Origin: Pyxidicoccus caerfyrddinensis
GTDB taxonomy: Bacteria > Myxococcota > Myxococcia > Myxococcales > Myxococcaceae
Reading direction: 5' to 3'
Assembly: GCF_010894405.1 (NCBI RefSeq)
Contig: NZ_JAAIYA010000006.1
Location: 434,001 to 498,000 of the forward strand
Length of the DNA: 64,000 nucleotides
Shown here: one piece after another, positions 43,313 through 54,542 of the stretch
Layout: each line of letters opens with the position of its first letter
How positions within the stretch are numbered: position 1 is the stretch's first letter
The notes under the pieces: generated by a model
Seen by the model: only the letters and a program-made list of their open reading frames with translations
Database searches by the model: none
What the model was told of the DNA's origin: nothing
Translations under genes and position numbers: made by a program

Positions 43313-44029
43313 GTGAGCGTCGTCTGGACCCAGGTGGCGCTCGCGGGGCTATGGGGCGGACTGGTGGCCTTGGAGCGCAAGGCGTTCCTGCAGGCCATGC
43401 TGTCCCGCCCCCTCGTGGCCGCCACCATCATGGGGCTGCTCCTGGGGGACGTGCCCTCTGGCCTGTCCGTGGGGCTGCTACTGGAGCTGTTCTTCCTGGG
43501 CACCGCCAACCTGGGCGCCGCGCTGCCGGAGAACGACACGCTGGCCGCCACCGGCACCAGCGCCGCCGCCGCCACCCTCACCACCGCCACCGGCGCCGGG
43601 TCCACGCCGGCCATCTGGTCCCTCGCCGTGCTGCTGTTCATCGGCCTGGGGCGGGTGGGGCGCCGGGGGGACCGGCTCCTGGAGGGCTACACGGCGAGGC
43701 TGGCCCGGGTGGCGCTGGCCTCCGCGGAGGCCGGCAACCTCACCCGCGCCGTCCGGCAGAACCTGTGGGGCATGTGGCCGCACTTCGTGCTGTACGGCTG
43801 CCTCACGTCGCTGTGCGCGCTGGCGGGCTTCTTCGTGGAGCCCCTGCTGCAGGCGCTGCCCCCCCCGGTGGTGCGCGGGCTGGCATGGGCCTGGCCGGCC
43901 ATGGCGTCGGTGTCGGCCTCCCTCGCGGCGCAGGGCAGCCACGCGCGGCGCGCCCCCCTCTACGCGGCGCTGGGCGCGGCGGCGGTGACGGTGGCGGTGG
44001 TCCTCCTCCTGCTCCAGGAGCACCGGTGA
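43313..44029 (+). CDS. PTS mannose-family EIIC membrane component
   Basis: 238 residues from a GTG at 43313, 4 bases after IIB. Several membrane segments (LVAATIMGLLLGDVPSGLSVGLLLELFFLG, SLAVLLFIGLGRVG, LYAALGAAAVTVAVVLLLL). The loop GAALPENDTLAATGT is near the sugar-binding region of the family (normally GA--P-D---A). It is about 25 residues shorter than E. coli ManY. It ends in a GTGA overlap with IID. Confidence 0.9.
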   Translation: MSVVWTQVALAGLWGGLVALERKAFLQAMLSRPLVAATIMGLLLGDVPSGLSVGLLLELFFLGTANLGAALPENDTLAATGTSAAAATLTTATGAGSTPAIWSLAVLLFIGLGRVGRRGDRLLEGYTARLARVALASAEAGNLTRAVRQNLWGMWPHFVLYGCLTSLCALAGFFVEPLLQALPPPVVRGLAWAWPAMASVSASLAAQGSHARRAPLYAALGAAAVTVAVVLLLLQEHR

Positions 44030-44793
44030 GCGCCCCCGACCTGCCCCTGCCGCCGTGGGTGCTGGTGCGCGTCTTCCTGCGCTCGCTCTTCCTCCAGGCG
44101 TCGTGGAACCCCAAGGGCATGCAGAACCTGGGGCTGGCCTACTCCGTCTTCCCCGCGCTGGAGCACCTGTACCCGGACCGCGCCGCGCGCGAGGAGGCGG
44201 TGCGCCGGCACCTCGTCTTCTTCAACACCCACCCCTACGTGGCGGCGGCCATCGTCGGCGGCGTCGTCAACCACGAGGTGCGCATCGCCCGGGGGGAGGA
44301 GACGCCGGACAAGGTCGTGGCCTTCAAGGCCGCGCTGATGGGGCCGCTGGCGGCGCTGGGGGACGGCTTCTTCTGGCTGTCCCTCAAGCCGGCGGTGGGG
44401 GCGGTGAGCGCCGCCATGGTGCCGCTGCTGGGCGTGTGGGCGGTGCCCCTCTTCCTGGTGCTCTACAATCTGGTGCACGTGCTGTTGCGCGTGCGGCTGT
44501 ACTGGCTGGGCCTGTCCCTGGGGGACCGGCTGGTGGAGGCGGTGGCCCGGGCCAACCTCCCCTCGCGGGGGGCGAAGCTGCGGGCGGTGGCGGCGACGAG
44601 CGCGGGCGGCCTGGCCGCCTGGCTGTCGGTTTCCTTCGGGACCAACGCCGGAGGGGTCCGTGCGCCCTTGCTGGCGGCCGGGTGTCTGGCCCTGGGGGTG
44701 GCGTCCTACGTGCTGGTCAGCCGTCGGGTGCCGAACTACGTGGTGCTCTACCTTGCCGCGGGGCTGGCCTGCGCGGCGGGGGCATTCCTTTAA
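44026..44793 (+). CDS. PTS mannose-family EIID membrane component
   Basis: 255 residues from a GTG at 44026 that overlaps the IIC stop (GTGA). Family signatures are present: SLFLQASWNPKGMQNLGLAY, RRHLVFFNTHPYVAAAIVG, KAALMGPLAALGDGFFW. Two C-terminal membrane helices follow. It forms the channel with IIC. Slightly shorter than the usual 270-300 residues. The sugar cannot be predicted. Confidence 0.93.
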   Translation: MSAPDLPLPPWVLVRVFLRSLFLQASWNPKGMQNLGLAYSVFPALEHLYPDRAAREEAVRRHLVFFNTHPYVAAAIVGGVVNHEVRIARGEETPDKVVAFKAALMGPLAALGDGFFWLSLKPAVGAVSAAMVPLLGVWAVPLFLVLYNLVHVLLRVRLYWLGLSLGDRLVEAVARANLPSRGAKLRAVAATSAGGLAAWLSVSFGTNAGGVRAPLLAAGCLALGVASYVLVSRRVPNYVVLYLAAGLACAAGAFL

Positions 44794-44813
44794 GAAGAGA
44801 GGTGGGAGTCGCG

Positions 44814-45092
44814 ATGGCAACCGTGGCCGAAGGGACATACGAGATCATCAACGCGCTGGGGCTGCACGCCCGGGCCGCGGCGCAGATGGTCAAGGTGGCC
44901 AACCGCTTCAAGAGCGAGGTCACCCTCGAGGCCCAGGGCCAGCGGGCCAATGCCAAGTCCATCATGGGGGTGCTGATGCTCGCGGCGGCCCAGGGCACCC
45001 AGGTGAAGGTGGTCTGCAAAGGTGATGATGCCGACGCCTGCCTCCTGGAATTGGCAAAACTCATCGGGGACCGTTTCGGCGAGGCCCAGTGA
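44814..45092 (+). CDS. ptsH: PTS phosphocarrier HPr
   Basis: 92 residues. H18 in GLHARAAAQ is the phosphotransfer histidine (Pro of the usual HARPA is Ala). S49 in AKSIMGVLML matches the HPr kinase/phosphorylase target site, so regulatory serine phosphorylation is possible. It takes phosphate from EI, encoded next, and gives it to IIA. Confidence 0.95.
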   Translation: MATVAEGTYEIINALGLHARAAAQMVKVANRFKSEVTLEAQGQRANAKSIMGVLMLAAAQGTQVKVVCKGDDADACLLELAKLIGDRFGEAQ

Positions 45093-45138
45093 CGGGTGAG
45101 AATGGGAACGCGGTAGAGCCACAGGAGAAGATGGGAAC

Positions 45139-46968
<1,830 letters not shown>

Positions 46969-46971
46969 AGC

Positions 46972-47009
46972 CCGCCTCCCTCCCAGTCGTGGAGGGAGGC
47001 AGGGCTCGC
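46972..47009 (+). terminator. Hairpin after ptsI
   Basis: GCCTCCCTCC (46977-46986) and GGAGGGAGGC (46994-47003) form a 10-bp stem with a 7-base loop, extended by AGCCC/GGGCT. No U-run follows, but the stem is long and lies between the PTS operon and the next gene. Confidence 0.6.
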
Positions 47010-47101
47010 CCGCCCGGCCGCGCGGCGGGGAGGGGGATGCCGGGGGCTTCCCACCATGCCCAGCTTTCCCCAGGACGCGCACACGACTCGGGGGAGCGAG
47101 C

Positions 47102-47656
47102 ATGTTCAATCCAGCGAACATCCAGATGGGCATGACGGCGAGGGACCGGGACGGCGAGGTGGTGGGCACCGTCATCGCCGTGGACGCGGGAGGCTTCTTC
47201 GTCGGGAAGAGCCGCTATTTCACCCGTGACCTCCGGGTGGCCTTCACGGACGTGATGGACCTGGACGGGGACGACGTCTACCTGCGCGAGGCCGTGTCCA
47301 ACATCCCGGGCGTCAACCGGGAGGCCCTCTCCGACGAGCGGCGGGGCGGGGCGGCCCCGGAGCGGGCCCTGGCGCACGACCTCACCGGGGGCCTGGGGCT
47401 GGAGCCGAGGGACCTGGAGCAGGCCCGCATGGACAGCGCGAAGTTCCAGGACCACAGCCAGTACAGTGTCGGGCCGGGCGCCACGGCGCACCCGGAGCGG
47501 GCGCACCGCAAGGACGACCTCGTCAGCGAGGTGGACCCGGCCGTGGTGGCGGTGCGGCAGCCACCCGGGGTGGTGGAGCGGCGGGCCGCGCCGGACGAGG
47601 ACGAGCCGCCTCGCCGCGAGGCGCCGTCGAGCCGGGACCCGGACACGCGCCGCTGA
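47102..47656 (+). CDS. PRC-barrel-like protein, unknown function
   Basis: 184 residues. The first 70 residues have the beta pattern of PRC-barrel/DUF2171-type domains (GMTARDRDGEVVGTVIAVDAGGFFVGKSRYFTRDLRVAF). The remainder is charged and low in hydrophobics (EQARMDSAKFQDHSQYSV, then Arg/Pro/Glu-rich), likely disordered. No signal or membrane segment. Similar proteins in myxobacteria are linked to desiccation or photosynthetic-reaction-centre-like barrels only by fold; function unknown. Confidence 0.75.
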   Translation: MFNPANIQMGMTARDRDGEVVGTVIAVDAGGFFVGKSRYFTRDLRVAFTDVMDLDGDDVYLREAVSNIPGVNREALSDERRGGAAPERALAHDLTGGLGLEPRDLEQARMDSAKFQDHSQYSVGPGATAHPERAHRKDDLVSEVDPAVVAVRQPPGVVERRAAPDEDEPPRREAPSSRDPDTRR

Positions 47657-47669
47657 AGCCTGGGGCCGC

Positions 47670-48188
47670 TCATTCCCCGTCGAGGGACGGGGGCTCGGGG
47701 TGGATGGAAGCGGCGACGTCCTTGTCCGCCTTCAGCCCGCGCCGGGAGCGGTAGCGGTGGATGGCGCGCTCCAGGGGGCGCAGGCCCACCAGGCACAGCA
47801 TGGCGATGGCCATGGTGGTGGCCGCCGCCGTGAAGAAGCCCAGCCCCGCGGCCAGGCCCACGGAGGCGGTGAGCCACAGGTTGGCCGCCGTCGTCAGCCC
47901 CTTCACCTGCCCGCCGTGGCGCAGGATGACGCCCGCGCCCAGGAAGCCGATGCCCACCACCACCTGGCTGGCGATGCGGCCGATGTCACCCCGCGTGCCC
48001 TCGGGGGCGCCCGCGGCGAGCACCACCTCGACGAAGACGCTGGCCAGGGTGAAGCAGCACGCGCCCAGGGACACGAGGATGTGGGTGCGCAGGCCGGCGT
48101 CCTGACCGCGCACCTCACGCTCCAGACCCAGCACGCCGCCAAGCAGCGCGGCCAGGGCCAGTCTCAGGGCGATGGTCTTCTCATCCAC
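47670..48188 (-). CDS. MgtC/SapB-family membrane protein
   Basis: 172 residues with four or five N-terminal membrane helices (IALRLALAALLGGVLGLER, AGLRTHILVSLGACCFTL, ASQVVVGIGFLGAGVIL, LTTAANLWLTASVGLAAGLGFFTAA). The signatures GLEREVRGQDAGLRTH and FLGAGVILRHGG-VKGLTTAA define the MgtC family. The C-terminal cytosolic ACT-like domain of true MgtC is absent; only a basic, acidic tail remains. Family members affect magnesium homeostasis and ATP synthase. It ends 13 bases from the convergent gene. Confidence 0.92.
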   Translation of the reverse strand: MDEKTIALRLALAALLGGVLGLEREVRGQDAGLRTHILVSLGACCFTLASVFVEVVLAAGAPEGTRGDIGRIASQVVVGIGFLGAGVILRHGGQVKGLTTAANLWLTASVGLAAGLGFFTAAATTMAIAMLCLVGLRPLERAIHRYRSRRGLKADKDVAASIHPEPPSLDGE

Positions 48189-48199
48189 GAGGGACGAGC

Positions 48200-48805
48200 C
48201 TACTCACCCAGCTCTATTTTCTCGTCCGTGTCCGCGTCGTTCAGTTGGGGATTGGGCAGCGTGTCCAGCGTGGCCCTCAGCAGCTTCGCGGAGGGAACCA
48301 CGTAGGGGCGTACCTCCTCACCCAGCTCCTGGACGTACTGCTCCACGCGCTGCGCGTAGTCCTCGTCCTTGGAGTCCCAGCTCCCGCCGGCCTCGGCGGC
48401 CCAGACCTCTTCGCCGTCGCGGCAGCGCGTCAGCCGTGCCTTGACGGAGGCCTCCGCGCCGCCTTCCTTGTTCTTGAGCGTGATGCTCGGGTCCAGCCAG
48501 AGCACGCCTTCCAGGCCCTCCACGCACAGGCCCTTGAAGGACGTATCCCCGGGCCGGTCCGGCAGCGCCAGGTTGGACTTCGCGATGAAGTTCCGGTTCT
48601 GGTTCACCCACTGGCGGGCGAGGAGGCTCCACAGCTCGCCCACCGCGGGGATGCCGTTCGGCAGCGGCTGCGTCACCACCACCAGCCGCTTCACCTGCTG
48701 CTTGTCCACCTGCTCATAGTCGGGGCGCACCCGATGGCTCTTCACCGTGGAGCACGCGGACAGCAGGCCCAGCCCGAGCACGGGCAACAGTCGCTTCGTG
48801 TTCAT
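48200..48805 (-). CDS. Lipoprotein, MXAN_6521/LA_1396 type
   Basis: 201 residues. MNTKRLLPVLGLGLLSAC is a lipobox (C18). The mature part has beta-rich stretches (QVKRLVVVTQPLPNG, LEGVLWLDPSITLKN, ASVKARLTRCRDGEEVWAAEAGGSW) and a short acidic tail. The sequence pattern fits the MXAN_6521/LA_1396 lipoprotein family as I recall it; function unknown. It follows the RND exporter gene on the same strand after 58 bases and may act with it at the outer membrane. Confidence 0.82.
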   Translation of the reverse strand: MNTKRLLPVLGLGLLSACSTVKSHRVRPDYEQVDKQQVKRLVVVTQPLPNGIPAVGELWSLLARQWVNQNRNFIAKSNLALPDRPGDTSFKGLCVEGLEGVLWLDPSITLKNKEGGAEASVKARLTRCRDGEEVWAAEAGGSWDSKDEDYAQRVEQYVQELGEEVRPYVVPSAKLLRATLDTLPNPQLNDADTDEKIELGE

Positions 48806-48863
48806 GTCCCTCTCTCCCGGCCCCCTTCATGGGAAGGGGGCCTCCTTCAAGCACACCGTGGCG

Positions 48864-51581
48864 TCAGGCCGCCTTGTGCTCGCTGCTCTCACCGTCGGAC
48901 GTGCCGCCCGTGCCGGACGACGCACCGGCCTCGCGCTGCCGGCGGTCATGCATGAGCTGCATCACCGCGGCCAGCACCGTGAAGGACACCACCAGCGTGG
49001 TGATGAGGCCGATGCACGCCACCAGACCCATGGACCGCAGGCCGTTGTGGGCGGCGGCCAGCAGCGCCGCGAAGCCCGCCACCGCCGTCAGCGTGGAGGA
49101 CGCCACCGCCGCGCCCACGCTGCGCAGCGCCACCAGGGGCGAGGTGCCCTCCAGGAAGCGGTGCAGCAGGTAGAGGCCGTGACTCACGCCGAAGCCCAGC
49201 AGGATGGGCAGGATGATGATGTTCATGAAGTTCAGGCGCAGGTCCGTCAGCGACATGATGCCCAGCATCATCGCCACGCCCACCCCGAGCGGAATCACCG
49301 ACGCCAGCGCCAGCTTCGCGTTGCGGAAGTCCAGGAAGTGCATCAGCAGAATCCACAGCGCGGTGAGCACCACGGTGACCTTGCCGTCCCAGAGCACGAT
49401 GCTCGCCAGCTTCGCGTAGAGCTGCGTGGCGCCCGCGGCGCGGAACTCCTTCTCCGCCGTGGGGCCCGGCGCGTCCCAGGCATCCTTGTCGAACACGCCC
49501 GGCGAGTACGTGGCGCGGATGGAGCGCGTCTCGTCCGCGAACTGCATCATCTTCTTGCCGTCGAGCAGGTCCACGCTCGCGTAGATGTACGTGAGGTAGC
49601 CCTGGTTCTCCGGCTGCGCGGTGGGCAGGTTCTTGAACTGGGCGGTGTAGTTGGCCGGCACGCCGTGGACGTCGAAGGGCTTGGCGTCCAGCACCTTCTT
49701 GAAGAACTCGGCCTTGTCCTGCATCTCCGGCGGCAGCGCGGCGGTGGAGAAGCCCTCCGCCTCCAGCTGCGCCAGCTCCGCCTTCCACTCCTCGAGCACC
49801 TTCGCGTTGGCCTCGGCCGTCTTCGCGGGCGGCACGAAGGTGAAGATGCTCACCACCTGGTCGATGGACGGGTACTTCTCCGGGTGCTGCGTCAGCTCCC
49901 GGTAGACACCCTCGGCCTGGTCCAGGTCCTTGGTGTAGATGCCCATCGGGTCGCTGGAGATGTTGAAGCGCTCGTTGATTTCGTCCTGGAGCACCACGGA
50001 GGACATGCCGTCCGGGATGAGCGCGCGGGTGTTGTAGTTGAAGCCCACGCCGTACTTGAGGCGCTCGAGGAAGCCGAGCTTCACGCCCTTGGGCGCCTCC
50101 GCGTCCAGTCCCGCCCAGGGCACCGCGGCGGCGCAGATGAGGGCCACCGCGAGCGAGCTGATGGCCAGCACCAGGCCCGGCTTCGGGATGCGCAGCTCCT
50201 TGCCGGTGGCGGCGGAGGTGTTGGGCGGCGGCTTCATGATGCCGATGAGCTTCTGCGGCAGGGCCGGGTTGATGCGGCCCGCCAGCGCCAGCAGCGAAGC
50301 GCTCCACAGGAACAGGGTGAGGCCGAGGATGAGCGTGCCGCAGCCGGCCAGGAAGCCGAACTGGCTGAAGCCGCGGAACTCGCTGACCATCAGCACGAAG
50401 AACGAGCCACCCGTCACCACCGCGGCCACCGCCGCCGGGCGGCCCGCGTTGACGAAGGCGTCGCGGATGGCCACGTCGTACGGCTTGCCCGCGCCCAGCT
50501 CCAGCCGGGTGCGGAACATGAAGTGGATGCCGTAGTCGATGCCGAACCCCATCAGGATGCCGCCCAGGATGGAGGTAATCATGTTCAGCTCACCCACCGT
50601 CGCGTAGGTGAAGCCGAGCGTATAGATCGTCCCCATCACCGTGCCGCTCACCACGATGAACGTGGGCGCCAGCTTCCGGAAGAAGAGGATGGTGATGAAG
50701 AAGATGGCGACCAGCGCGATGACCGTCACCGGCTGGAGCGACTCCTCAATCGCGAACGAGTCGTCCACCGTCGTCTTGTACGAGCCGGTGAAGCCGTAGG
50801 CGATGGTGGTCGCTCCCTTGCCGTCCTTCGAGCCGTCGCGCTGGAAGGACGCCTTGTCGTAGTCCTCGACCAGCTTCACCTTGCCGGGCTGGGCGGAGTA
50901 CGCGTCCAACTGGAGCTTGAGCTTGTCGAGATACTCCTTCGTCTTGCCGATCTCCGTGGTGTCCCACATCGGCTTGATGAGCATCAGCACCATCTTCTTG
51001 TCGGTGGAGATGTTGTAGTCGTCGCGGATGCTCTTCTTGCCGACGGAGGAGTACTTGTCGACGAGGTCCTGCATGTCCAGCTCGACGGGCTTGGTGGCGC
51101 CCAGGTCGATGAAGAACGGGTTGCTGCGCTTCAGCTTGTCGCGCAGGAAGGCCATGATGCGGCGCTTGCCCTCGACCAGGTCCTCCGTCTTCACGAAGAG
51201 GACCATGTTCTGCTGGATGAACTCGACGGGCAGCTTGTAGGAGACGTTGCGGACGTTCTCCTTGTCCGCCTCGAGCATCTTCGCGATGTCATCCGCGGTG
51301 CTCTTCATGGCGGCTTCGTCCGAGGAGCGCAGGGCGAGCATGAGGAAGCCGCTGCCGCCCACCATGTCGATGACCTGCTTGACGTCCTTCACCTCCTGCA
51401 AGTCCTGGGAGATGAGGTCGAGCTGGTTGGAGTTGATGCGCAGCTTCGACGTGCCCCAGGCGGACAGGCCCAAGAGGGCCAGCAGGACCAGGAGGACCGC
51501 CCCGGGCCGGCGAACCAGCAGGCCGGCGAAGGCGTAGGCGAAGCGGGAGTGGGAGTTCGGGTTTCGGGTGCCGCTGCTCAT
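48864..51581 (-). CDS. RND/MMPL-family exporter (HpnN-like)
   Basis: 905 residues with the twofold RND plan: one N-terminal helix, a large periplasmic loop, five helices, then again. The first half has GFGIDYGIHFMFRTRLELG, with the proton-relay aspartate; the equivalent in the second half is GFGVSHGLYLLHRFLEG, where Asp is lost, as in hopanoid (HpnN)-like and MMPL proteins. The two loops have SSD-like helices. It probably exports a lipid or hydrophobic ligand. It is in a set with an MlaC-type protein two genes upstream. Confidence 0.92.
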   Translation of the reverse strand: MSSGTRNPNSHSRFAYAFAGLLVRRPGAVLLVLLALLGLSAWGTSKLRINSNQLDLISQDLQEVKDVKQVIDMVGGSGFLMLALRSSDEAAMKSTADDIAKMLEADKENVRNVSYKLPVEFIQQNMVLFVKTEDLVEGKRRIMAFLRDKLKRSNPFFIDLGATKPVELDMQDLVDKYSSVGKKSIRDDYNISTDKKMVLMLIKPMWDTTEIGKTKEYLDKLKLQLDAYSAQPGKVKLVEDYDKASFQRDGSKDGKGATTIAYGFTGSYKTTVDDSFAIEESLQPVTVIALVAIFFITILFFRKLAPTFIVVSGTVMGTIYTLGFTYATVGELNMITSILGGILMGFGIDYGIHFMFRTRLELGAGKPYDVAIRDAFVNAGRPAAVAAVVTGGSFFVLMVSEFRGFSQFGFLAGCGTLILGLTLFLWSASLLALAGRINPALPQKLIGIMKPPPNTSAATGKELRIPKPGLVLAISSLAVALICAAAVPWAGLDAEAPKGVKLGFLERLKYGVGFNYNTRALIPDGMSSVVLQDEINERFNISSDPMGIYTKDLDQAEGVYRELTQHPEKYPSIDQVVSIFTFVPPAKTAEANAKVLEEWKAELAQLEAEGFSTAALPPEMQDKAEFFKKVLDAKPFDVHGVPANYTAQFKNLPTAQPENQGYLTYIYASVDLLDGKKMMQFADETRSIRATYSPGVFDKDAWDAPGPTAEKEFRAAGATQLYAKLASIVLWDGKVTVVLTALWILLMHFLDFRNAKLALASVIPLGVGVAMMLGIMSLTDLRLNFMNIIILPILLGFGVSHGLYLLHRFLEGTSPLVALRSVGAAVASSTLTAVAGFAALLAAAHNGLRSMGLVACIGLITTLVVSFTVLAAVMQLMHDRRQREAGASSGTGGTSDGESSEHKAA

Positions 51582-51712
51582 GCGGCGGCGACCCTACCGG
51601 CAAACGCCCCGGTCAGGAAGCAGAGCCCGTCAGCCCGGCCGGTCCCCGGTCGCGGGCACGCCGGGAATAATTCGTCATCCGTGTGTCACGGCGGGGCCTG
51701 GGGGCGCCCGTA

Positions 51713-53857
51713 TCAGGGGGCCGGCGGCACGGACACCTGGAGCACGTCGGGGGCGGTGTCCCGGGGCGGCAGGAGGAACGAGCGCGGGTCCCTGGCGAAG
51801 CGCAGGAGGGCGCTGCGCAGGAAGGGCAGCGCCTCCCGGGTGGATACGTCGCGGGCGCGCAGGGCCACGCCCAGGGCGAGCGCGAAGGAGACGCCGAAGT
51901 TGAGCAGCCCGATGACGCCCACCCCGGCGAGCGCGGCGAGGAAGTCCGGCTGGAGCACCGCCGCGGGCCCCAGCGCACACCCCGCGAAGGCGAGCGAGCC
52001 GAAGGAGAGGGTGACGTGCCGCACGTCCAGCGGCAGCCCGAAGAAGCTCGATACCACCGGCACCATGGCCAGCAGGAAGCCGAGCGTGACGCTACCTCCC
52101 ACGCCCGCCACGTGGTGCAGGAAGCCGTCGGCGAGCCGCTGCGCGCGGGACTCGCCCAGCATCGCCTTGAGCACGCGGTGCCGCGCCAGCGCCTCCGGCA
52201 GCCGCCGGTACACCACGAAGTTCTCCAGCCACCCGGCCGCCACGCTGGACACCCACAGCAGCACGCCGGTGAAGGCCGCCCACAGCAGCGTGGCGCTGCG
52301 CCAGGGGTGCAGCGAGTGCACCACGTAGTGGGCCTTCTCCTCGCTGAGCAGCGGGTGGTGTGACACCAGCCCGTACACCAGCGCCAGGGCCACCGCCGCG
52401 GGGAGCACGCAGCCCAGGTTGCCCAGCACCGCCGCCAGCTGCGAGCGGGTGATGCGCGGCAGGAGCGCCAGCAGTCGCTCCTGCCGTCCCTGCGCGGCGT
52501 CCGTCTCGCCCACCGCGCCCGCCAGCGTCGCCGCCGTCATGGACGGCTGCTTTGTGGCCAGCGTGAAGCCGAGGAACTGCATCAGCACGAAGCTGCCGGC
52601 GTAGTTGAGCGAGGAGAACAGGCCCGCGAAGAAGGGCGCCAGCGCCAGGCCCCCGAGGAAGAACTTCAGCGCGGCGGTGAAGGCCGTCAGCAGCCCGCCG
52701 CCCGCCGCCGAGTGCACCATGGCGTGGAACTCGGCGCGGGTGCTGGTGATGTAGTGCTCGCCGGAGTGGCCGGCGCGCTCGATGATCTTGCGCGCCAGCA
52801 TCCGCACGTTGCGCTTCACCAATTCGCGCACCGAGCGGTCCGCATGCGACCGCCGCAGCAGGTCCACCAGCAGCGTCATCGCCTCGCGCCAGCGGGGCTC
52901 GCCGCGCGGCGCGCCCAGCACCCGGGCGATGGCCTCCATGCGCTCCAGGCTCCGGCGGATGCGCTCCAGCCGGTACACCAGGTCCACGCTGACGCCCGCC
53001 TCCTCCAGGTGGCGCGACACGCTGGACACCACCTGCCGGCAGTCCGCCACGCAGGTGGACAGGTCTCTCAGCGTGTCGTGCGCCGCGTCGCGCGCGAGCA
53101 CCGCGTCGCAGACCAGACGCAGCCGCAGGAAGGGCGAGCCCCGGAAGGACGTCTCGGGGCTGCGGTCCCTGATGTCCTCGGCCGTGCCCAGGCCGGCCGT
53201 CTGCACCGCCAGGAGCAGCAGCGCGTCCATCATGTCCGCGCGCACGCGGGTGGCCGGCACCGGCTCGGGCGGGCGCGCGTCGCCCACCAGCGAGGCCAGC
53301 TTCGCCAGCAGCGCCGGGGACAGCGCGGCCAGCCAGTCCGCGTCGGCGGGCACCGGGAACAGCCGCAGGAGCAACTCGGACAGCTTGCCCGGCTCGGGGG
53401 GCGCGGGGAGCAGCGCGCGCGCCAGCCGGTCGGAGGCCTCGGAGATGAAGCCCTGGCCCGCGGGCAGCCCCACCTGGGCGAAGAGCTTCAGCCCGCGGCT
53501 GCCGTCGCACACCGCGGACACCAGCCGGGTGACGGCGGCGCGCATCGCGGGCTCGCCCTCCATCACCCGCACCATCAGTACCAGGCGGCTGTCGGCGGCG
53601 GACAGTGGCGGCTCGTCGGCGTCCACCAGGGCATGGGCGGGGATGCGCTCGTGCAGCCACAGCATCCACCGCTCCACCCACTCCAGCCGCGCCTCCAGGC
53701 CGCCCTCGGGCACGTCGCACAGCAGCCGGTACAGGTCGCGGACGGCGGGGTTGCCGGGAGAGCGGGGGGCGTACTGGACGCAGAAGGCGTCCACCTCGCG
53801 GGCGGACGGGCCGGTGCTGCGGACAGGCGTGGGCTGGACGGGGGCGGGGGCGGTCAT
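51713..53857 (-). CDS. PF10136 membrane protein (so-called site-specific recombinase)
   Basis: 714 residues. The N-terminal 360 are helical and soluble. From HSAAGGGLLTAFTAALKFFLGGLALAPFFAGLFSSLNYAGSF there are about eight membrane helices, ending VLQVSVPPAP. STRAEFHAMVHSAAGGG and FATKQPSMTA-like stretch are marks of PF10136, which is named site-specific recombinase (Gcr) from old gonococcal work but has no recombinase catalytic motifs. It is more likely a membrane transport or lipid protein. It sits between the RND exporter and MlaC genes on the same strand. Confidence 0.85.
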   Translation of the reverse strand: MTAPAPVQPTPVRSTGPSAREVDAFCVQYAPRSPGNPAVRDLYRLLCDVPEGGLEARLEWVERWMLWLHERIPAHALVDADEPPLSAADSRLVLMVRVMEGEPAMRAAVTRLVSAVCDGSRGLKLFAQVGLPAGQGFISEASDRLARALLPAPPEPGKLSELLLRLFPVPADADWLAALSPALLAKLASLVGDARPPEPVPATRVRADMMDALLLLAVQTAGLGTAEDIRDRSPETSFRGSPFLRLRLVCDAVLARDAAHDTLRDLSTCVADCRQVVSSVSRHLEEAGVSVDLVYRLERIRRSLERMEAIARVLGAPRGEPRWREAMTLLVDLLRRSHADRSVRELVKRNVRMLARKIIERAGHSGEHYITSTRAEFHAMVHSAAGGGLLTAFTAALKFFLGGLALAPFFAGLFSSLNYAGSFVLMQFLGFTLATKQPSMTAATLAGAVGETDAAQGRQERLLALLPRITRSQLAAVLGNLGCVLPAAVALALVYGLVSHHPLLSEEKAHYVVHSLHPWRSATLLWAAFTGVLLWVSSVAAGWLENFVVYRRLPEALARHRVLKAMLGESRAQRLADGFLHHVAGVGGSVTLGFLLAMVPVVSSFFGLPLDVRHVTLSFGSLAFAGCALGPAAVLQPDFLAALAGVGVIGLLNFGVSFALALGVALRARDVSTREALPFLRSALLRFARDPRSFLLPPRDTAPDVLQVSVPPAP

Positions 53858-53963
53858 CGGCCAGTCACTCGGGGGGAGCGAGAGCCTAGTCGATGACGCA
53901 CAGCCCCGGAACCCTTCCGGTGGCCGGGCGCCTGCTGGCCCGGCCGCCGGGTTCGGCCAGGGA

Positions 53964-54542
53964 CTACTTCTTCTTCACCTTCGCCAGCTCCGTGCGCATG
54001 CGGTTGAGCAGCAGCTCCCACCCACCCTGGGTGAGCAGCGGCTGCACCTGCGAGTCACGGATGTCCTGGAGCATGGAGGAGCCGAGCACCGTCACGTCCA
54101 CCACCTTCCACGCGGCGGCGTCCTTCGTCAGGCGGTACTTCAGCTTCATCTCCTGCGTCTTCAGCGGGTGCTTGATGAAGATGGTGGAGGCCACCGTCGC
54201 CTCGTTGCCCTTCACCTCGGCGGGCTCGTAGGTGATGGAGTCCAGGTTCTTGAAGTTCTCACGCACGCGGGGGAAGGCGATGCCCGCGAAGAGGCCCTGG
54301 AACAGCTCCACGAACTCCTTGCGCTGGGCGTCCGTGCCCTTGGCCCAGGCGTCGCCGAGCAGGAACTTCCCCTGCTCCTCGCTGCCGAAGAGCTTGAGGG
54401 CGGCCGCGTCGCGCTCGTAGCGCACGGACTGGACCACCGTCTTGACCGGCTTGGCGACGGCGTCGTCCTTCGGCGCGGCGAGCGCGGGAACGGCAAGGGC
54501 CATGGCGGCCAGGAAGGTGACGGTACGGAAGCGGGCGTTCAT
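53964..54542 (-). CDS. MlaC/Ttg2D-family phospholipid carrier
   Basis: 192 residues. Signal peptide MNARFRTVTFLAAMALAVPALA. The mature chain has the MlaC pattern: helix-rich N-terminal half with FLLGDAWAKGTDAQRKEFVELFQGLFAG and a beta half ending VVDVTVLGSSMLQDIRDSQVQPLL and LLNRMRTELAKVKKK. MlaC shuttles phospholipid (or hopanoid, as HpnM) across the periplasm. No mlaBDEF genes are nearby; the partner may be the RND exporter two genes downstream, as in HpnM/HpnN. Confidence 0.92.
   Translation of the reverse strand: MNARFRTVTFLAAMALAVPALAAPKDDAVAKPVKTVVQSVRYERDAAALKLFGSEEQGKFLLGDAWAKGTDAQRKEFVELFQGLFAGIAFPRVRENFKNLDSITYEPAEVKGNEATVASTIFIKHPLKTQEMKLKYRLTKDAAAWKVVDVTVLGSSMLQDIRDSQVQPLLTQGGWELLLNRMRTELAKVKKK

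Noticed and set aside
48747..52328. Very long open frame on the plus strand opposite the RND exporter
   Set aside because: GC-rich third-position bias keeps the antisense frame open. Its translation is His/Arg/Gln-rich with no known domain, while the opposite strand has a full RND protein.
51713..53857. Site-specific recombinase as part of a mobile element
   Set aside because: The PF10136 protein lacks tyrosine or serine recombinase motifs and is a polytopic membrane protein; no att sites or inverted ends are seen.
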